The translations under genes and the position numbers were made by a program. The notes below the pieces were generated by a model. That model was not told the DNA's origin and searched no databases. It saw only the letters and a list, made by a program, of their open reading frames with translations. From Baylisascaris procyonis (lineage: Eukaryota > Nematoda > Chromadorea > Rhabditida > Ascarididae), in the NCBI GenBank assembly GCA_037389465.1, contig JAZARR010000167.1:62001-126000 (forward strand): DNA of 64,000 nucleotides, written 5' to 3'. Each line of letters opens with the position of its first letter. The stretch's first letter is position 1. Below, piece after piece: positions 11,750-24,120 of the stretch.

Positions 11750-14700
11750 ATGGGTCGATTCGATGGAAAGGTAGCCATCGTAACAGGTTTGTTAGTACAC
11801 AATTTCTTTGCATACAATTTGTAAAATGCTATATGAGCTTACCTTTAAGGTGGGATGTAATTCTCGATCATATTTTTAACGGAGGAAACAATAAAGATGC
11901 AAACTATGATAGATATACGTTCTCAAAAAGCTACGTTGCGATGAGATATGATTAGCCGAAATTTTCTGTTACAACGTCCATCATTTATACATTTCTGTTC
12001 GTGGGTTTTTCTGTAGCTGATACTGAGGTGATATCTTATGTGATATCTTATCACTTAAGCTCCCCAGAATACTAAGGTGCTCGGGGAGGGTAACCAAATA
12101 TGTAATGCAGCCAACTTGGAGTGCCGAAAGTGGGAAAAGCTGCAGATCAATTTCCTAGAGCGTGAATTTTCAGCTAGCTAAATTCCATCTCGTCATTGCA
12201 GTCAAAGGCTCGAATGGTTGCCTACCTGGCACCACTCTGGAGAAGTTCCTAACCTTGGCATCACGATAAGTCTCATACTGAATGAATATATTCAATGAGC
12301 AGAGTGATTTTTAAATTTTAAGCCCTTCATATTAGCTTCCTCAATGAAAGCTCGATATTCCACTTGGTTGATAAGTGGCTTTTGAATATTGTCTTTACAG
12401 AACAAATAAGGTAGTCTCGTAACTTCAAAAACGACCGGCAGTTGAGCTCTAAAGTCCACCACATTATATCTATCTTATTGGTAACTGTAATCAATGTTGG
12501 AAGTAAGAAAAAAAGAACTGTCATATAATACCTTGAGTGCATGCACAAATGGGAAATTGAATATCAGCTTATTAATCCGAAATTCGATATGGAACAGGTC
12601 GATAAAATCGTGTATCACTGCCATGCTGTTAAAAAAACGTCGTTAAGATGTACTGTTTGTCGTTGTTTTTACTTGGAGATGGTCTGCATAACGCCCGTTT
12701 ATATGCAGCATTTCGCTTTATAAAGCCACCGTTAAACACAATACGTAGGCGTCGAAGAGACAAAAATTCTGAAGGAGGAGAAGTCTAAGAAAATGCCGAT
12801 AAGGATGGCAGGGAAATATGCTTAATGAAAATTCTTTTCTTTCTCTGTTTTTATGAACTTCCGGTATTTCCACTTGTGGATGGGTCGATTAAGCATAACT
12901 CCGAAAGCTGAAACGTTATAAATAAACATTATTCATCGTCCTTGAATATGAATAAAACTCTTGAACAGGGTTGTGTAAAACTCAAAAAAGTTCATTAGGA
13001 AGCGTTGAGCACAGAAAAAGTTGCAAAATTAGCCAAGCAGAACACACCCAAAATGCTTATATTTAAAGGCTCAAGCGTTGGTATTGGCAGGGCGACGGCC
13101 GTTTTGTTTGCCAAAGAAGGCGCCAAGATTACAATCACTGGAAGAAATTCGGCAACACTTGCGGTTAGTGGCGTTATCGCCTTTGGTGGAAAAAAAAATT
13201 TTGTGTTTATAAATATTATTTGTTAGTGCGATGTAGGCATTATACCCGACTTTCTCGTATATTCCTATTTAAAAATCAGGAATATAAGTTGGAGAAACCG
13301 ATCTCTTGAATTTAATGCAAAAATAGCTATGTGTGGAGAAAAAAGAAACAAAGAAAACAGAACAACATCGGCGAATATCAGCGCTAGAACGTTCTGCGTA
13401 AACGTTTGTTGCGAAACTTGGCTTCGCAGGGGAAATTTATTGCGCTGGGATAGCATCGCTGAAGCTATCAGGGTTAATAAAAGACATTCCATCGAGCAAA
13501 CAGTTTAGAGCTCCGTTGATTGCCTTGAAGTGCAAGCTCAGTTCAGCTGTCCCAGCCAACATCAGCATTAGAGGAAGCAAAAAATTTCGGCAATTAGCTT
13601 GAATTTAGCGGCGTTGAAAGTCAGTAGTGTTTGAAGGAATAAAGTGAAGAACAGCAACTCATATCATCTGCTGGCAGAATGATGATTTGGTAACTCCTTC
13701 ATAGCAACGATTGAATGAAACATGCACTTGTATGAAATTATGGAAACGATTTAGATAGCGAATAATTCATACTAAGGTTAATGAAAGACAGAGCTAGAAT
13801 ACTTGAACACTTGTATGACTTCTGAATCCCCGAAAATTCTGTGAAGCGTTTTTCCATCAACGTAGGATTTGCAAACAGGCTGCTGCAATTTCGCGCATTC
13901 AAGTTGTTCATCTCACTTAATCAATGCTGTTCTCACACAGAGTAGTGTTATAACACTGCAGTTCTTGTTTGAGAGTGTATGCATTTCTTTGATATATTAG
14001 GTACTAAAACCAGACAACGTAGTTATGGTGTTATTCAGATTCCTCGAAATCTAGTTGTGGATGAAAATTTGCATAGGTTACTAACTTCGTTTCGGGATGA
14101 AGTTGTTTCATCCAGGGCTTTCAAGCAAGTATTTGAGATGTTGCGTCGAATTCAGCCTTATGAAATCATCGAGTGAGCAGAATTCCCCATGAAACAGCTC
14201 GAACAGCATAACGAACTGACTACTCATATATTGCAACAGCCTGTACATGCAACCTAATGTTGACGGTAAAGCGCTTCTAAACGTTAGCAGGGAATAGGAT
14301 GCTGCATAACATAACTTTTACATTTATTTCACTTTGCTGTCATTTGCCCATTTTGCATATATATTCTTTTGTATGAAAAAATCTCCACTTAGTTTCTAAA
14401 TTTTATGATTTTATGCAAATATGTCTTCAACAATACTATGCTATGAAAGTCTATGACTATGGCTGTATCTGCAGTTGATGTTTTACCAGCACTCCACTGG
14501 ATATTTAGATATTCCTTTCCTTCGCGCAGTAATGTATAGGGCTATGATGTATTTAGGAGAAGAAACTCGACTGAATCAAAATAAGAAGCACAATGAAGTA
14601 TTTGATGAACGAGAACCATTCCAGCTGTTTGCAAAAACTTAGCATATTCACTTGACGGTCCTTTTTTATGAAAGAGTTCCACTAGCAACTGTGGTGGATT

Positions 14701-17700
14701 CGTCATCTCGATGTTAAACTTAATCGCTTTATATTACTTTCCGCTATAAAAATGACGTTGATGAGTGGTCACATATGCACTAAATCATATATGCAGTTAT
14801 TGAAATTTAGCACTGCCTTCATTGAAGAGGAAGAATAGTTTATGTTCTTTTGCCTTCATCGATCACTTTTTGAGTAATCGGCTCGATATTCTGTACTGGT
14901 TAGGTGGGAAGTATAGTGCATCTACGATTAAAGTGAATATCAAATGCTGCTCTGTTCCTTTGGCTTCCGAACTGAAACACTATAAATCAATGGCTTTATA
15001 GTGTTTTTCTCCTTTACAAAAAAAAACGTCTGCTCCTTCACAATCGAAAACTATTGTTGAGTTTAATTCGCACTATTCGGGCTCAGTTTCAGCATTGAAT
15101 CACTTCAGTCACTATTTGGTTGGATTACTTGTATTCGAGCTGTTTCATGCAGCACTTGTTTTGTATTCGATGTGGTTGGCATGTTTAGGAGACGAAAGCT
15201 GAGTGCGTAAAGGCAGGTGCGAAAGAAAGTGATATTCTGGTGACCACCGGTGATATGATGGAAGAACAAACTCGCAAGGAGGTGATCGACAAAACAGTCA
15301 ACAAATTTGGCAAACTCGATATACTAGTGGGTGAAATGAGAAATTTCATATAGTGAAAGAAAAATAATATTCTTAATCAGCTAAAGGTGCACTCTATTCA
15401 TAGCTGAAGACTTAAAGTGCTTCATTTATGCATCGTAAAGGTTAGACACGTCATTCGGTAGATTTTTAAATAAGCTATTATGCTGAACTTGAGTGCTTAG
15501 GAGCACCACTGTGGCTCCAGGTGCTTGCTATAAATTTGGTGGCGGATAAAAATTGAGACTAATGAACGAAAATCATAAGAGGCCTGCGGTCGGCTTTTTG
15601 CTTTATTCTGAATAAAGCTTTAAGCGGACAGATACCAACATTTTTATCATTAAGATCTGCAATCATGGCGGTGCGTTCGTTGAATGCAAAGAAGACGGCT
15701 CATGGAATATCGATACTTTTGATTCAACATTTAATCAAAACACCAAAAGGTTTTTGCATTTCCACTTATGTTTCCAAATTGCTTATTCACTCCTTTTTTC
15801 GATAGTTTTATTGATGATTATCATCGTTATCGCATTGCGTTGATTTAAGATTTTTGGAAGTCACTTGCAAGAAAATCGTAATGTAAGTGAAGTGTCATTT
15901 CTCTTATAGTTTTGAGATTCTTTGGTCTTTTCAGACAATGTCCCCCTCTCTCTTCATATTGTCGAATCTTATACCACTAGCATTGTTGACTATGAAGCCA
16001 AAACGTAGTCTTCAGCAGTGCTCGGAAAAGGAAAGAAAATTCTTTGGCCAACAAGAGGGATTTCTTTTTAATCTAATAGGCCACCAACTGAAACATGAGG
16101 TATACCCAAGCACATCCTGTTATGATCTCTCCCATCGAAATATGTTGCTCAGATTAGGAGCAAGGGTCAATTGACCTCTCATTCTCCATTTGAGGAGGTG
16201 ACGGTGAGATGGGTAAGAATTAATTCCAGTATAAATTGTTAGCTCGGAACATAAAAAAGATGCATAAACGAAGAATAAACATTGCTGTAGTTTTCAGGTT
16301 TGTTAGACATTGATAGTTTTGACTGACTTCAACTCAAGATCGTAATATAATTTCAGTACGCTTGACCTGTGCTTGAAAGCAGAACCTCATTTAAAGAAAA
16401 CAAAAGGAGACATCGTGCTAGTGAGCAGCATCGGCGCCGATATGGCTGTATGTTTAGATTTCCATAAGCATTTTTCTCATCTATAGTACAGTTCTCTACT
16501 TTATATGTAGGCATTGTTTAGTTGCATAACAAATAAGGCAATTGTGTTTGTGGCGATTGCTGGCATGCTAATAATTGATGAAGTGCGAGCTTTTCGTAGG
16601 TTTTTTTAAAAGGAAAGTGATTCTTTTGTGAATGATTTGCATGAGGTATCACATCTATTAAGATTTGGAAACATTAAAACTTTGAGAGCATAATCTTAAA
16701 CCATAACTTTTCACTAAAATTTTGGTAACGAAAAGGAAAGGAAGGAGATTATGCAAATTTGACGCTTTGCATGCAAATCATAAAGAACTCATTGAATTAG
16801 GTGTTTTCAAATGTGAAGATAAACGCAAAGTGGCAGAGCTGAAAACTTTTCACTGACGATGAACCGCAATCATAATGCGCCTTGCGAAATTAGATTACAG
16901 ACGCATTGATTAATGATGAAAAAATAGGTAAAATGCAGATCTTTATGAACCGTTATGTTTGCTATTTATTCGCAGTCTTTATGGACATTCAAATATTTTT
17001 CCGCAGTATTTGCCAATTCATCCGATACAGCAAAATAGTAGGGGTCATATAGCTCCTGAAAATATCCGAAGAAGAGCTGTCTGTCTGTTGTCTAGGAAGC
17101 CTACGCCTCTACCTCAACACATAGGATCCAGTTGCTTTTAAAATGGATCATCAACTCCACCGGGGTGAGAAGACTGTACACTCGAGCTGCATGTTCTTTT
17201 AGAGGTGACGAAAAGGCATCTCGTTCGCTTAATTAATTTTCCTGCCGAGGCAAGAGCGAATTCGCCCTATGAATGTGGTGATGTGAATTCATAAACCAGA
17301 AATATGATAGTGCATTTGGAAATGGAAGAGATGATGACATTTTATAAAATATAGCCAGTTTGGTTATCTCGTTTCTGCTCATCAGTCAGTTCACTCGTTG
17401 AATAACGGATGGAGGAGAATCCAAAAAAAAAATCCACAGTTGGAGTGGCATAGGACTAAAAAAAGGCTAATGGCTAAGAATGGCGCAGCCGAACAGGCTA
17501 AAGTGGCCAAATTTTTAGACTGCAATGACATGGCCAAAGTTGGCAGAACTTGTCATAAAGAAGGAAATTGTTCAAGTGTAATATTTCTTAGCTGAATTTC
17601 GTCTGCTTTGCGTTAGATGCGCATGGAGCAACAATAAGGTCGCTACTGGCTCCCATTTGCTGGCAGTTGCGCCTATTGGGGCTGTCACTTCATTCGCTGT

Positions 17701-20087
17701 CTGCGATAAAATATTTAATGCCCTGGCTTACATTCTTTTTGTCTTTCCAAAAGCTTCCTCAGCATATTTGCGATTTTTATTATTGCTACTATTATATGGC
17801 GAATTGCAGGTAGCTTGGAACCCATTCTACGCGATGGCGAAGATTTCATTATGTCATCTTACAAGTATACTTGGCTTTCGTTTGGCTAAGGACGGCGTCC
17901 GCATCAACTGTGTTAAGTAAGTTATCTTCGAAAATCGGAACGGTCGCTACAGTTGCCATTCAACAGCTTAAACATTCCCCACCTCTTCTCTTAAATTTTC
18001 CTACAGGAAAAGGTGGCTAAAGCCGTATTTATTCTTTCATCTTGTTCGATGGATTTGAGATACATCCGTTGAGTTCTATAGAATGGGATGAAATGTTGAA
18101 AATTTTGATTAACTTTCTTCAGAAGTACAAATTCAGCTGTAGCGGTGGAGGGACAAAGGTTGCCATATAATAGAGATTTGAAGTCATCGTTATGCTTAGA
18201 CGTATAATCTTTGTTTCTTGCTGAAAAGGAACGAAAAGGTTATACACGCATTAGAAGCAATAAATCACAGCAATTGCGGCGATTTGCGAATGTAGGAAAA
18301 AGCGAACAAGAACAAGATTAACAGGTAGTCTGCTTCACAGATGAAATATCGCTGGAAAAGAACAGGTCGTGAACAGAGCTTAAGCTTGAATTCCAGGAAT
18401 AAGAAGTAATGCGTACATCATAGAATATTGCGAGGAGACTTTAGAAACATAATATGTGAAACCTAAGGGCAGTCCTCGGCTACAAATACGAGAACGCTGA
18501 AACTGAGCCAGGAGCCACAAAAAGGTGTGTGATGTTGGTGGACGCTCTACTGCGCTTAATTCAGACAACAAGTGCAAATCAGCATCATATATAGTTATTA
18601 AAATAGAACTTCATTAATGCTTCTTGTTTAATAAGACATACATAGGAGCACATAATAAACAATGCTATCTGCATAAAAATGGATTCTCTGGCAACTATTT
18701 AACGACTTTAAAATTTCTGTGTCGCTGTTGCTGGGAGCTCACAATAGGCATCATAGTCTCTACGAAAAATTGCCTCATCTTTTACGTGTTATCAGGCTCA
18801 GGCGACTTCATTTAAAAAAGCAGCTTCTCTGAATACCACAATGACGGACCCCCGAAATGTGCACGAATAAGTCATTCACTAAATGAAAACTTTAGTATGC
18901 GTACAGGCATTCGTCAACAAATAAAATGTGAGCTAGAAAGCAAGGCTGGGTTCACTTTCACCCACTGGTATATCCGCTTAGTATTTTTTTTTTCATGACT
19001 AGAAGAGCTTCAGCATAGTCTTACACAATATCAGTTTGACTATAGTTCTTCACTGTCGAGTCGTAGTCAACAAAAGTCAAGCCAAAAGCTGAGATTTTGT
19101 CTGCATTTGTGTGGGTGCTGGTCAAAAACTTTTGCTGGCGGCATTTGTCAAGTTAGACAGCTAAGTGATGACTGTTTATATCAACCAAATTTGTATATTC
19201 AAGACGGGCTCATCAAACAGGGAAACAATTTACTTTTTCTGTCAACAAACGTGAGCATTTATTATGCGAATGTGATATGCCTGGTGCAGAACTTGTTGTA
19301 CACAGCGTCATGCTATGGAAATGTTTTCCTCAGCCACTGTTCAACTCATCTCGTTTTGCCTCTATTCATTCACCTTCTTATTGTTATTCCTTCCTGTCAT
19401 TACATCAAATGGACAAGTCAATTTTGCGTCATCTTTGTATGCTTCAATTTGGCCAAATTCGAAAACTTTTTTTGATTACAGAAAATACTAGCAGAAATTG
19501 TATCTGTTGATATCGTTAAGTGAGATAAACCGCATGTTTCTGCAAACTACTAAAAGTTTCAGGCCAGGATTCATCGTCACATCATTCTATTCGAGACTTG
19601 GACTCTCTCCTGAGCTGACAGAAAAGGTAAATTTATTGTTTGTCACCTTGTTGTTGGTGACAATTTTTTTCAATGTATAAAATGTTATAATATGGTCCTG
19701 TTATTCATTATGAGGTATCATGCTCCCAAAAACGTATTGTTTATTTCACGAAAGATTTGTAAGGAACGAAAAGAAATGTAATTTTCTTTTGAATGAAATG
19801 TAATTCAAACCATAATTTTTGAACCACAGTTTGAATCAAAACGAAAGAAATGGAAAGAAATGAAACATTTTCATTTTAAGGTAGCTCAGTTCCATTCGAA
19901 TCACACAATACCAATGGGGCGTACTGGTACCTCCGAGGAGATAGCAGAGCCAATTGCATTTCTCGCCGATCGTAAAGTTTCTGGATATATGACTGGTCAG
20001 TCGATCACCGTCGATGGAGGAGCTACATTGCAACACGCACTGACAACTTATAGTTTTGAGGATATTATGAAGCAAACCAAGCCTTGA
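11750..20087 (+). CDS. Classical short-chain dehydrogenase/reductase (8 exons)
   Basis: An NAD(P)-dependent oxidoreductase of the classical SDR family; substrate unknown. Proposed exons are 11750-11786, 13069-13163, 15189-15326, 15655-15749, 16357-16447, 17810-17916, 19563-19626 and 19881-20087, phases 1,0,0,2,0,2,0, 277 residues. The Rossmann motif TGSSVGIG is at 12-19. The catalytic set is Asn119 (QNTKS), Ser146 (VSSI), Tyr159 and Lys163 (YAMAK), with the 13-residue Ser-Tyr spacing of bacterial FabG. The C-terminal motif MGRTGTSEEIAEPIAFLAD ends in TGQSITVDGG. Departures from the family are NHGG at 93-96 in place of NNAG and CVKPG in place of the usual VNPG. The acceptor of the last exon is uncertain: 19830 and 19890 are also in phase, but 19881 best fits the family length. 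Introns total over 7 kb. No signal peptide is seen, so a cytosolic enzyme is likely. Confidence 0.87.
14001..14642 (+). other. Coding-like blocks nested in SDR intron 2
   Basis: Not recognised. An open block at 14001-14172 reads GTKTRQRSYGVIQIPR through RRIQPYEII and is bounded by TATATTAG and GA|GTGAGC. A possible 26-nt exon, 14240-14265, adds DLYMQPNVD. A second block, 14475-14642, follows CTGTATCTGCAG and reads MFYQHSTGYLDIPFLRAVM to EREPFQLFAKT before a TAG (ATG at 14478). The phases of these blocks do not join cleanly: the 26-nt exon leaves phase 1, while the last block is open in phase 0. It could be a nested gene with a missed exon, two small genes, or a decaying copy of a gene from elsewhere. 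Confidence 0.3.
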
Positions 20088-22306
20088 ATAATTCGATCTG
20101 AGTTGATGAACTTTTTTACAGTAGTTCTTTTCACAGGGCGTTTGATGATTCAGTTCGCTTCACTTGCCTGTTTTCCTTGAGGATGTAGTACTGATAAACA
20201 CAAATTTCTTATGAGTTTCTCTGACACGCTAATACTAAGCAACTGATTTAAAGCATTGGCTACCTTCTGGTTATTCACAAAATGACCACGTCTCGTTCAC
20301 GTCAACAAGACTTCACAATTTAAATATTTCAAAGAATGGATCAACGATATTTATATGACACTATAAGGGGACTGTTTCAGGCAACCGTTTCAGTCATCCT
20401 CGTAGTAATATAAATCGGGATTTGCCAACATTTACATTCAAGTAAGTATTGGGTTATTTATTGGATATTCAAAGATCATTGGCCGTCGTTCGGCAACTAC
20501 TTTTATCTTACCGGCTGTGGAAGAATAGCAAATGATAAAAAATTTAGAAATGGAAAAATTCATACGTAAGCTGCTAGCTGAAAGGAAAAGATGCGTGTGA
20601 TTGATTATGAGAAATGAATACATTGATCTTATCGAAATTCGAGAATTGGTGGGAATTGACGGAAATAACAGGTACACCATAAGATGATCGCCTACACTAC
20701 AGTTTATGTTGCTCCATGAGCTTAAATAACAACTATAAATATTTGAGTCGCCCAAAAGTTATTGGAAATTACAATGTCTAAGAAAAAGCAAGCAAAGGAT
20801 GACATCAGTGACAATGGAGCTCAATGCGTTACCTGTGGCGTACTCTGAAGCTAAACGACCAATATTTGCAAGAATTTTGAGTCTTGAGATTATTTATAGC
20901 GCAATACTAAATGCTTTAAAGATGCAGCGTTCTTGCATAAGTTGTTCCATGGGTCCCTCTTAACGTGTTGAAAGAACTTTTTGAAATGATTGGATAGTGC
21001 GTATTATCCGGAGTTAAAAGGCTGCTATAAAGCTGTCGTGAGCTTGTTGGGGAATTACATGAGAACGACTCTCTCGGATGCGATATATTGAGGTAGGAAA
21101 TTACAAAACATAACATACATTCAGCAAGCTATTTGCTTCAATATATGTGATATTCTTGTGGAAGGGCGAAAAGATAGCGTGTAAAAGGAGTGCGATCTGC
21201 ATAATATTCTTTCTATACGAATTTGTCTGAGCAGGAAGGGTGCAGTTCAGGTATGGTCCCATATCCTGCTTAAATCTCGAGCTTAGCCCATTACCAGAGC
21301 CCTTTAGTAGGAAGCAGTGTTACCCACTACTTCGCTTAAATTCAAAACGGAAAAAGTCCGCGTGAAATGAAGAAATGTGACTCGCACCAACCTTTCCTTC
21401 TAAAGTCCTCTTTTGCTTTCCATCCTGTCCGGCTCTCGCATTTGCGAAGTTATTATGTGTAACGACCCAAACTCCTTTCCGGGCTTCCAGTTTCTAATCG
21501 GGGCACCCTGATAAAGTAACCAAACTTTTAGACGACCATGCAGCTCCAGTTGCTCCCATGACCTGCGCGACCGAACGAACGAGCAACAATGGACGACAGC
21601 GTGGGCAATAACAGTCCTTATGTACCCTACTTATAGCATCAAAGCGACACTTATAAGAGCATTGCATAGTGCGCACTGTTCTACGACCACATTCGAGCTA
21701 CGATCAGAATCGTTACATATGCGCGGGGTTGTAGGCGTACCCGAAAGGTTGCTGAATAAACGGGTGAGTCGAGCATGCCTGACCGCAATACGTTCAGAGA
21801 TTTCGTTCTAGCGTAACTATTTGGTAAAATTAAGCTGAAGAGCAGCTTATTCCTCTCAGTAATTGGATAGTCTGTGTCATACGTTACAGCCTTTTAGTTT
21901 ATTCTGCCCCAGACTCAGATAGTAATGATTGATTAATGGCCCTGCCTGATGATCGAGTTGAACCCGCGACTCTGTTGAGCTATCGTGAAAGCATTCACGT
22001 GCTGCCGTTTTTCTTTGTCTTATTAGATCTAGTGCACACATTACGTAAAATCCCTGATAAGCATATGCGCCAGCAATCAGAAAAAAGCAAGTGAGGGCAT
22101 CAGCGGTGGCAGAGTGATGCGGTATTCGCACGCCCGTGAAAGATTGCATGTTAGCTTCCCTCTGCTGACGAAGTTTGCATGGCCATCAAACAGCGGGTAT
22201 CAGTAAGATCAATGCTGCACTGGGAATGCGTGCTGCATTTTATACACGGGTCAACATCACTATCGTTGTTATAACCATTATTTATGTTATATAAGAAAAT
22301 ATACAG
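20088..22306. other. Intergenic region after the SDR gene
   Basis: No convincing gene. 21250-21810 is locally richer in G+C than its surroundings and may be an unrecognised dispersed element. 21945-22145 contains tRNA-like fragments, listed separately. Short open frames on both strands have no family features. Confidence 0.35.
21945..22145. repeat. tRNA-like relic in two opposing halves
   Basis: On the minus strand near 21950-22005 there is ATAGCTCA, then GTCGCGGGTTCAAC, which resemble pol III A and B boxes with the anticodon arm missing; a small hairpin CGTGAA/TTCACG adjoins. On the plus strand at 22105-22135, GGTGGCAGAG and TATTCGCACGCCCG resemble the D arm and anticodon part of the tRNA-like core at 32437. 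This may be an old rearranged copy of that family. Confidence 0.25.
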
Positions 22307-22416
22307 AGATGAGGTACAAAAATTGGAAGCAGAAAAAGAGAAATTGCCAAAAAGCATAGCTATGATCCTAACGGTTCCGGATGCCCTTTATCACCCACGT
22401 TTCAAAAGGCTCTATA
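22307..22416 (+). other. Possible isolated coding exon
   Basis: An open block after AATATACAG reads RDEVQKLEAEKEKLP and on to PRFKRLYR, ending at TATAG|GTGGTC. The Lys/Glu-rich, protein-like composition is suggestive, but no neighbouring exon was found and the family is not recognised. Confidence 0.15.
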
Positions 22417-22419
22417 GGT

Positions 22420-22724
22420 GGTCTGCTTTGATATGGTCGATTTTATATTCGAATTTTTGGCAAGAATGGCGCGAATTTTCGAAATAAAAGTTCAGATGAG
22501 CTTTGATTGTAGTTTTTTTTTTAGATCTAGCAAGGTTAACATCGATTACAAACCCTTATCCGGAAATGAGATTAGAAGTTGACGCCACCAAATTTGAGGA
22601 GTCATTTAACAGCGCGAGTAACGGCTGCAAAGCTGAGTGTTGGTCTCAACGCACAAGGTAAGCTACTCTTCGCACTGTAATCTGGTCTGCTCTGATATGG
22701 TCGATTTTATATTCGAATTTTTGG
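22420..22724 (+). repeat. 41-bp direct duplication
   Basis: Copies at 22420-22460 and 22684-22724 differ at one base; both contain GATATGGTCGATTTTATATT. They are 264 bp apart with unrelated sequence between them, as expected for a local duplication or two ends of a dispersed repeat. Confidence 0.85.
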
Positions 22725-23101
22725 ATTCCAGTCGAAAGAGTTATGGTGCCGTCACTTTCGTCGTCTTGATTACGCCTTCCCTCATCCATCCATTCAGTAG
22801 TTTCCGCTTGTAAACTACAAAGAATTGTGTCGATGATATTTCATGTGGATATTTAGCACCACATGAATGCGTCCATCTAAGCTTTATTTCATTTTCTCTG
22901 AACATTTTCTTTGCGAATTATGGTCTAGTTACCAAGAAAATTAATTTATATGTGCGGACTTCATGATAGGACGACTTGATAGTCATGCAAAATGAGTAAT
23001 AACACTGCTGTTTCGCAGAGCATGATTGATAGATGTAGTAGTATAACATTTTTTGGTTATGACTATATATATATGTATAAAATTAACCACACCCCCTTTT
23101 G

Positions 23102-23438
23102 TATATATTATATATTATATATTATATATTATATTATATATTATATATTATATATTATATATTATATATTATATATTATATATTATATATTATATATTAT
23201 ATATTATATATTATATATTATATATTATATATTATATATTATATATTATATATTATATATTATATATTATATATTATATATTATATATTATATATTATAT
23301 ATTATATATTATATATTATATATTATATATTATATATTATATATTATATATTATATATTATATATTATATATTATATATTATATATTATATATTATATAT
23401 TATATATTATATATTATATATTATATATTATATATTAT

Positions 23439-23443
<5 letters not shown>
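23102..23443. repeat. 9-bp tandem array (TATATATTA)n, about 38 copies
   Basis: A nearly perfect array with one shortened unit near its start. Long open frames across it in all three plus frames only encode Tyr/Ile/Leu repeats and are artefacts of the period. A pure TA tract follows directly. Confidence 0.97.

Positions 23444-23445
<2 letters not shown>

Positions 23446-23506
<61 letters not shown>
23446..23506. repeat. (TA)n microsatellite
   Basis: An uninterrupted TA run adjoining the 9-bp array on one side and the reverse-transcriptase relic on the other. Confidence 0.97.
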
Positions 23507-23508
<2 letters not shown>

Positions 23509-24120
23509 CTGACGGCATGGACGGTTTTTATGAACTGGGAGGCGACGTTACGTTTGATGTTGGGTGGATGAGGTGAGCGTGCGTTAGCAAGAATATTTGA
23601 AGAATATTTGAAGAAGGTTTGGTGTCCAAACGGAGCAGAATTTACCTTTAGAAAGGATACACGAGTGTTGAGGAATTCGATTGTGAGAGAGATGAAAGCA
23701 TAGACATTGTTCAGAGTGTCGAACGTTTGTTATAAGTGATCAGGGGATTTAGCGATGAGGAGCATATCATCGATATAACGGTCGCACAATACGGGATTCA
23801 TGTGTAATGAGCGACGCTCAAGAACTACCATGAAAATGATGGCTAGTATCGGAGCTAATCTGTTACTCATGACCAGGCCCCCAATTTGTTCGTAATACCA
23901 TCCAGAGCAAGTGAAAAAAGAGAAGCTGAGACAGTCTTCAGCTAGCAGCAGAAGGCAAGCCTTTGTGACATCGCAGGTGCAAATGTTATCGAGTTTTTTT
24001 GCGAAATGAGTTGTTTGTTGTTTTTTTTTTGAGAGTTTAAGAAAAGCCAATCCTTCAAAAAACAACGTCACTAAAGGATTTATATTCATTCTGAATATTT
24101 AGGGGAGCAATTATCCAGCT
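23507..24120 (-). pseudogene. Penelope-like element reverse transcriptase relic
   Basis: Read on the minus strand, 23900-23823 gives YYEQIGGLVMSNRLAPILA, and 23777-23763 gives the catalytic motif YIDDM. Further on, in shifted frames, come FDTLNNV, LNTRVSFLKG and KRNVASQFIKTVHAV. This order matches the palm and thumb of Penelope-like retroelements: Q.xGL.MG..LAP, YIDD, FLN..V, SAHP..KR. The usual MGS of the palm motif reads MSN, and the thumb is broken by at least one frameshift and a stop. The relic ends abruptly at the TA tract. No GIY-YIG endonuclease part was recognised. The similarity is judged by eye from motif order. Confidence 0.75.

Noticed and set aside
22992..23571. Open frames of up to 172 codons encoding Tyr-Ile-Leu repeats
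   Set aside because: They arise from the 9-bp and 2-bp AT arrays, which lack stops in these frames. The sequence is purely repetitive and equally open in three frames.
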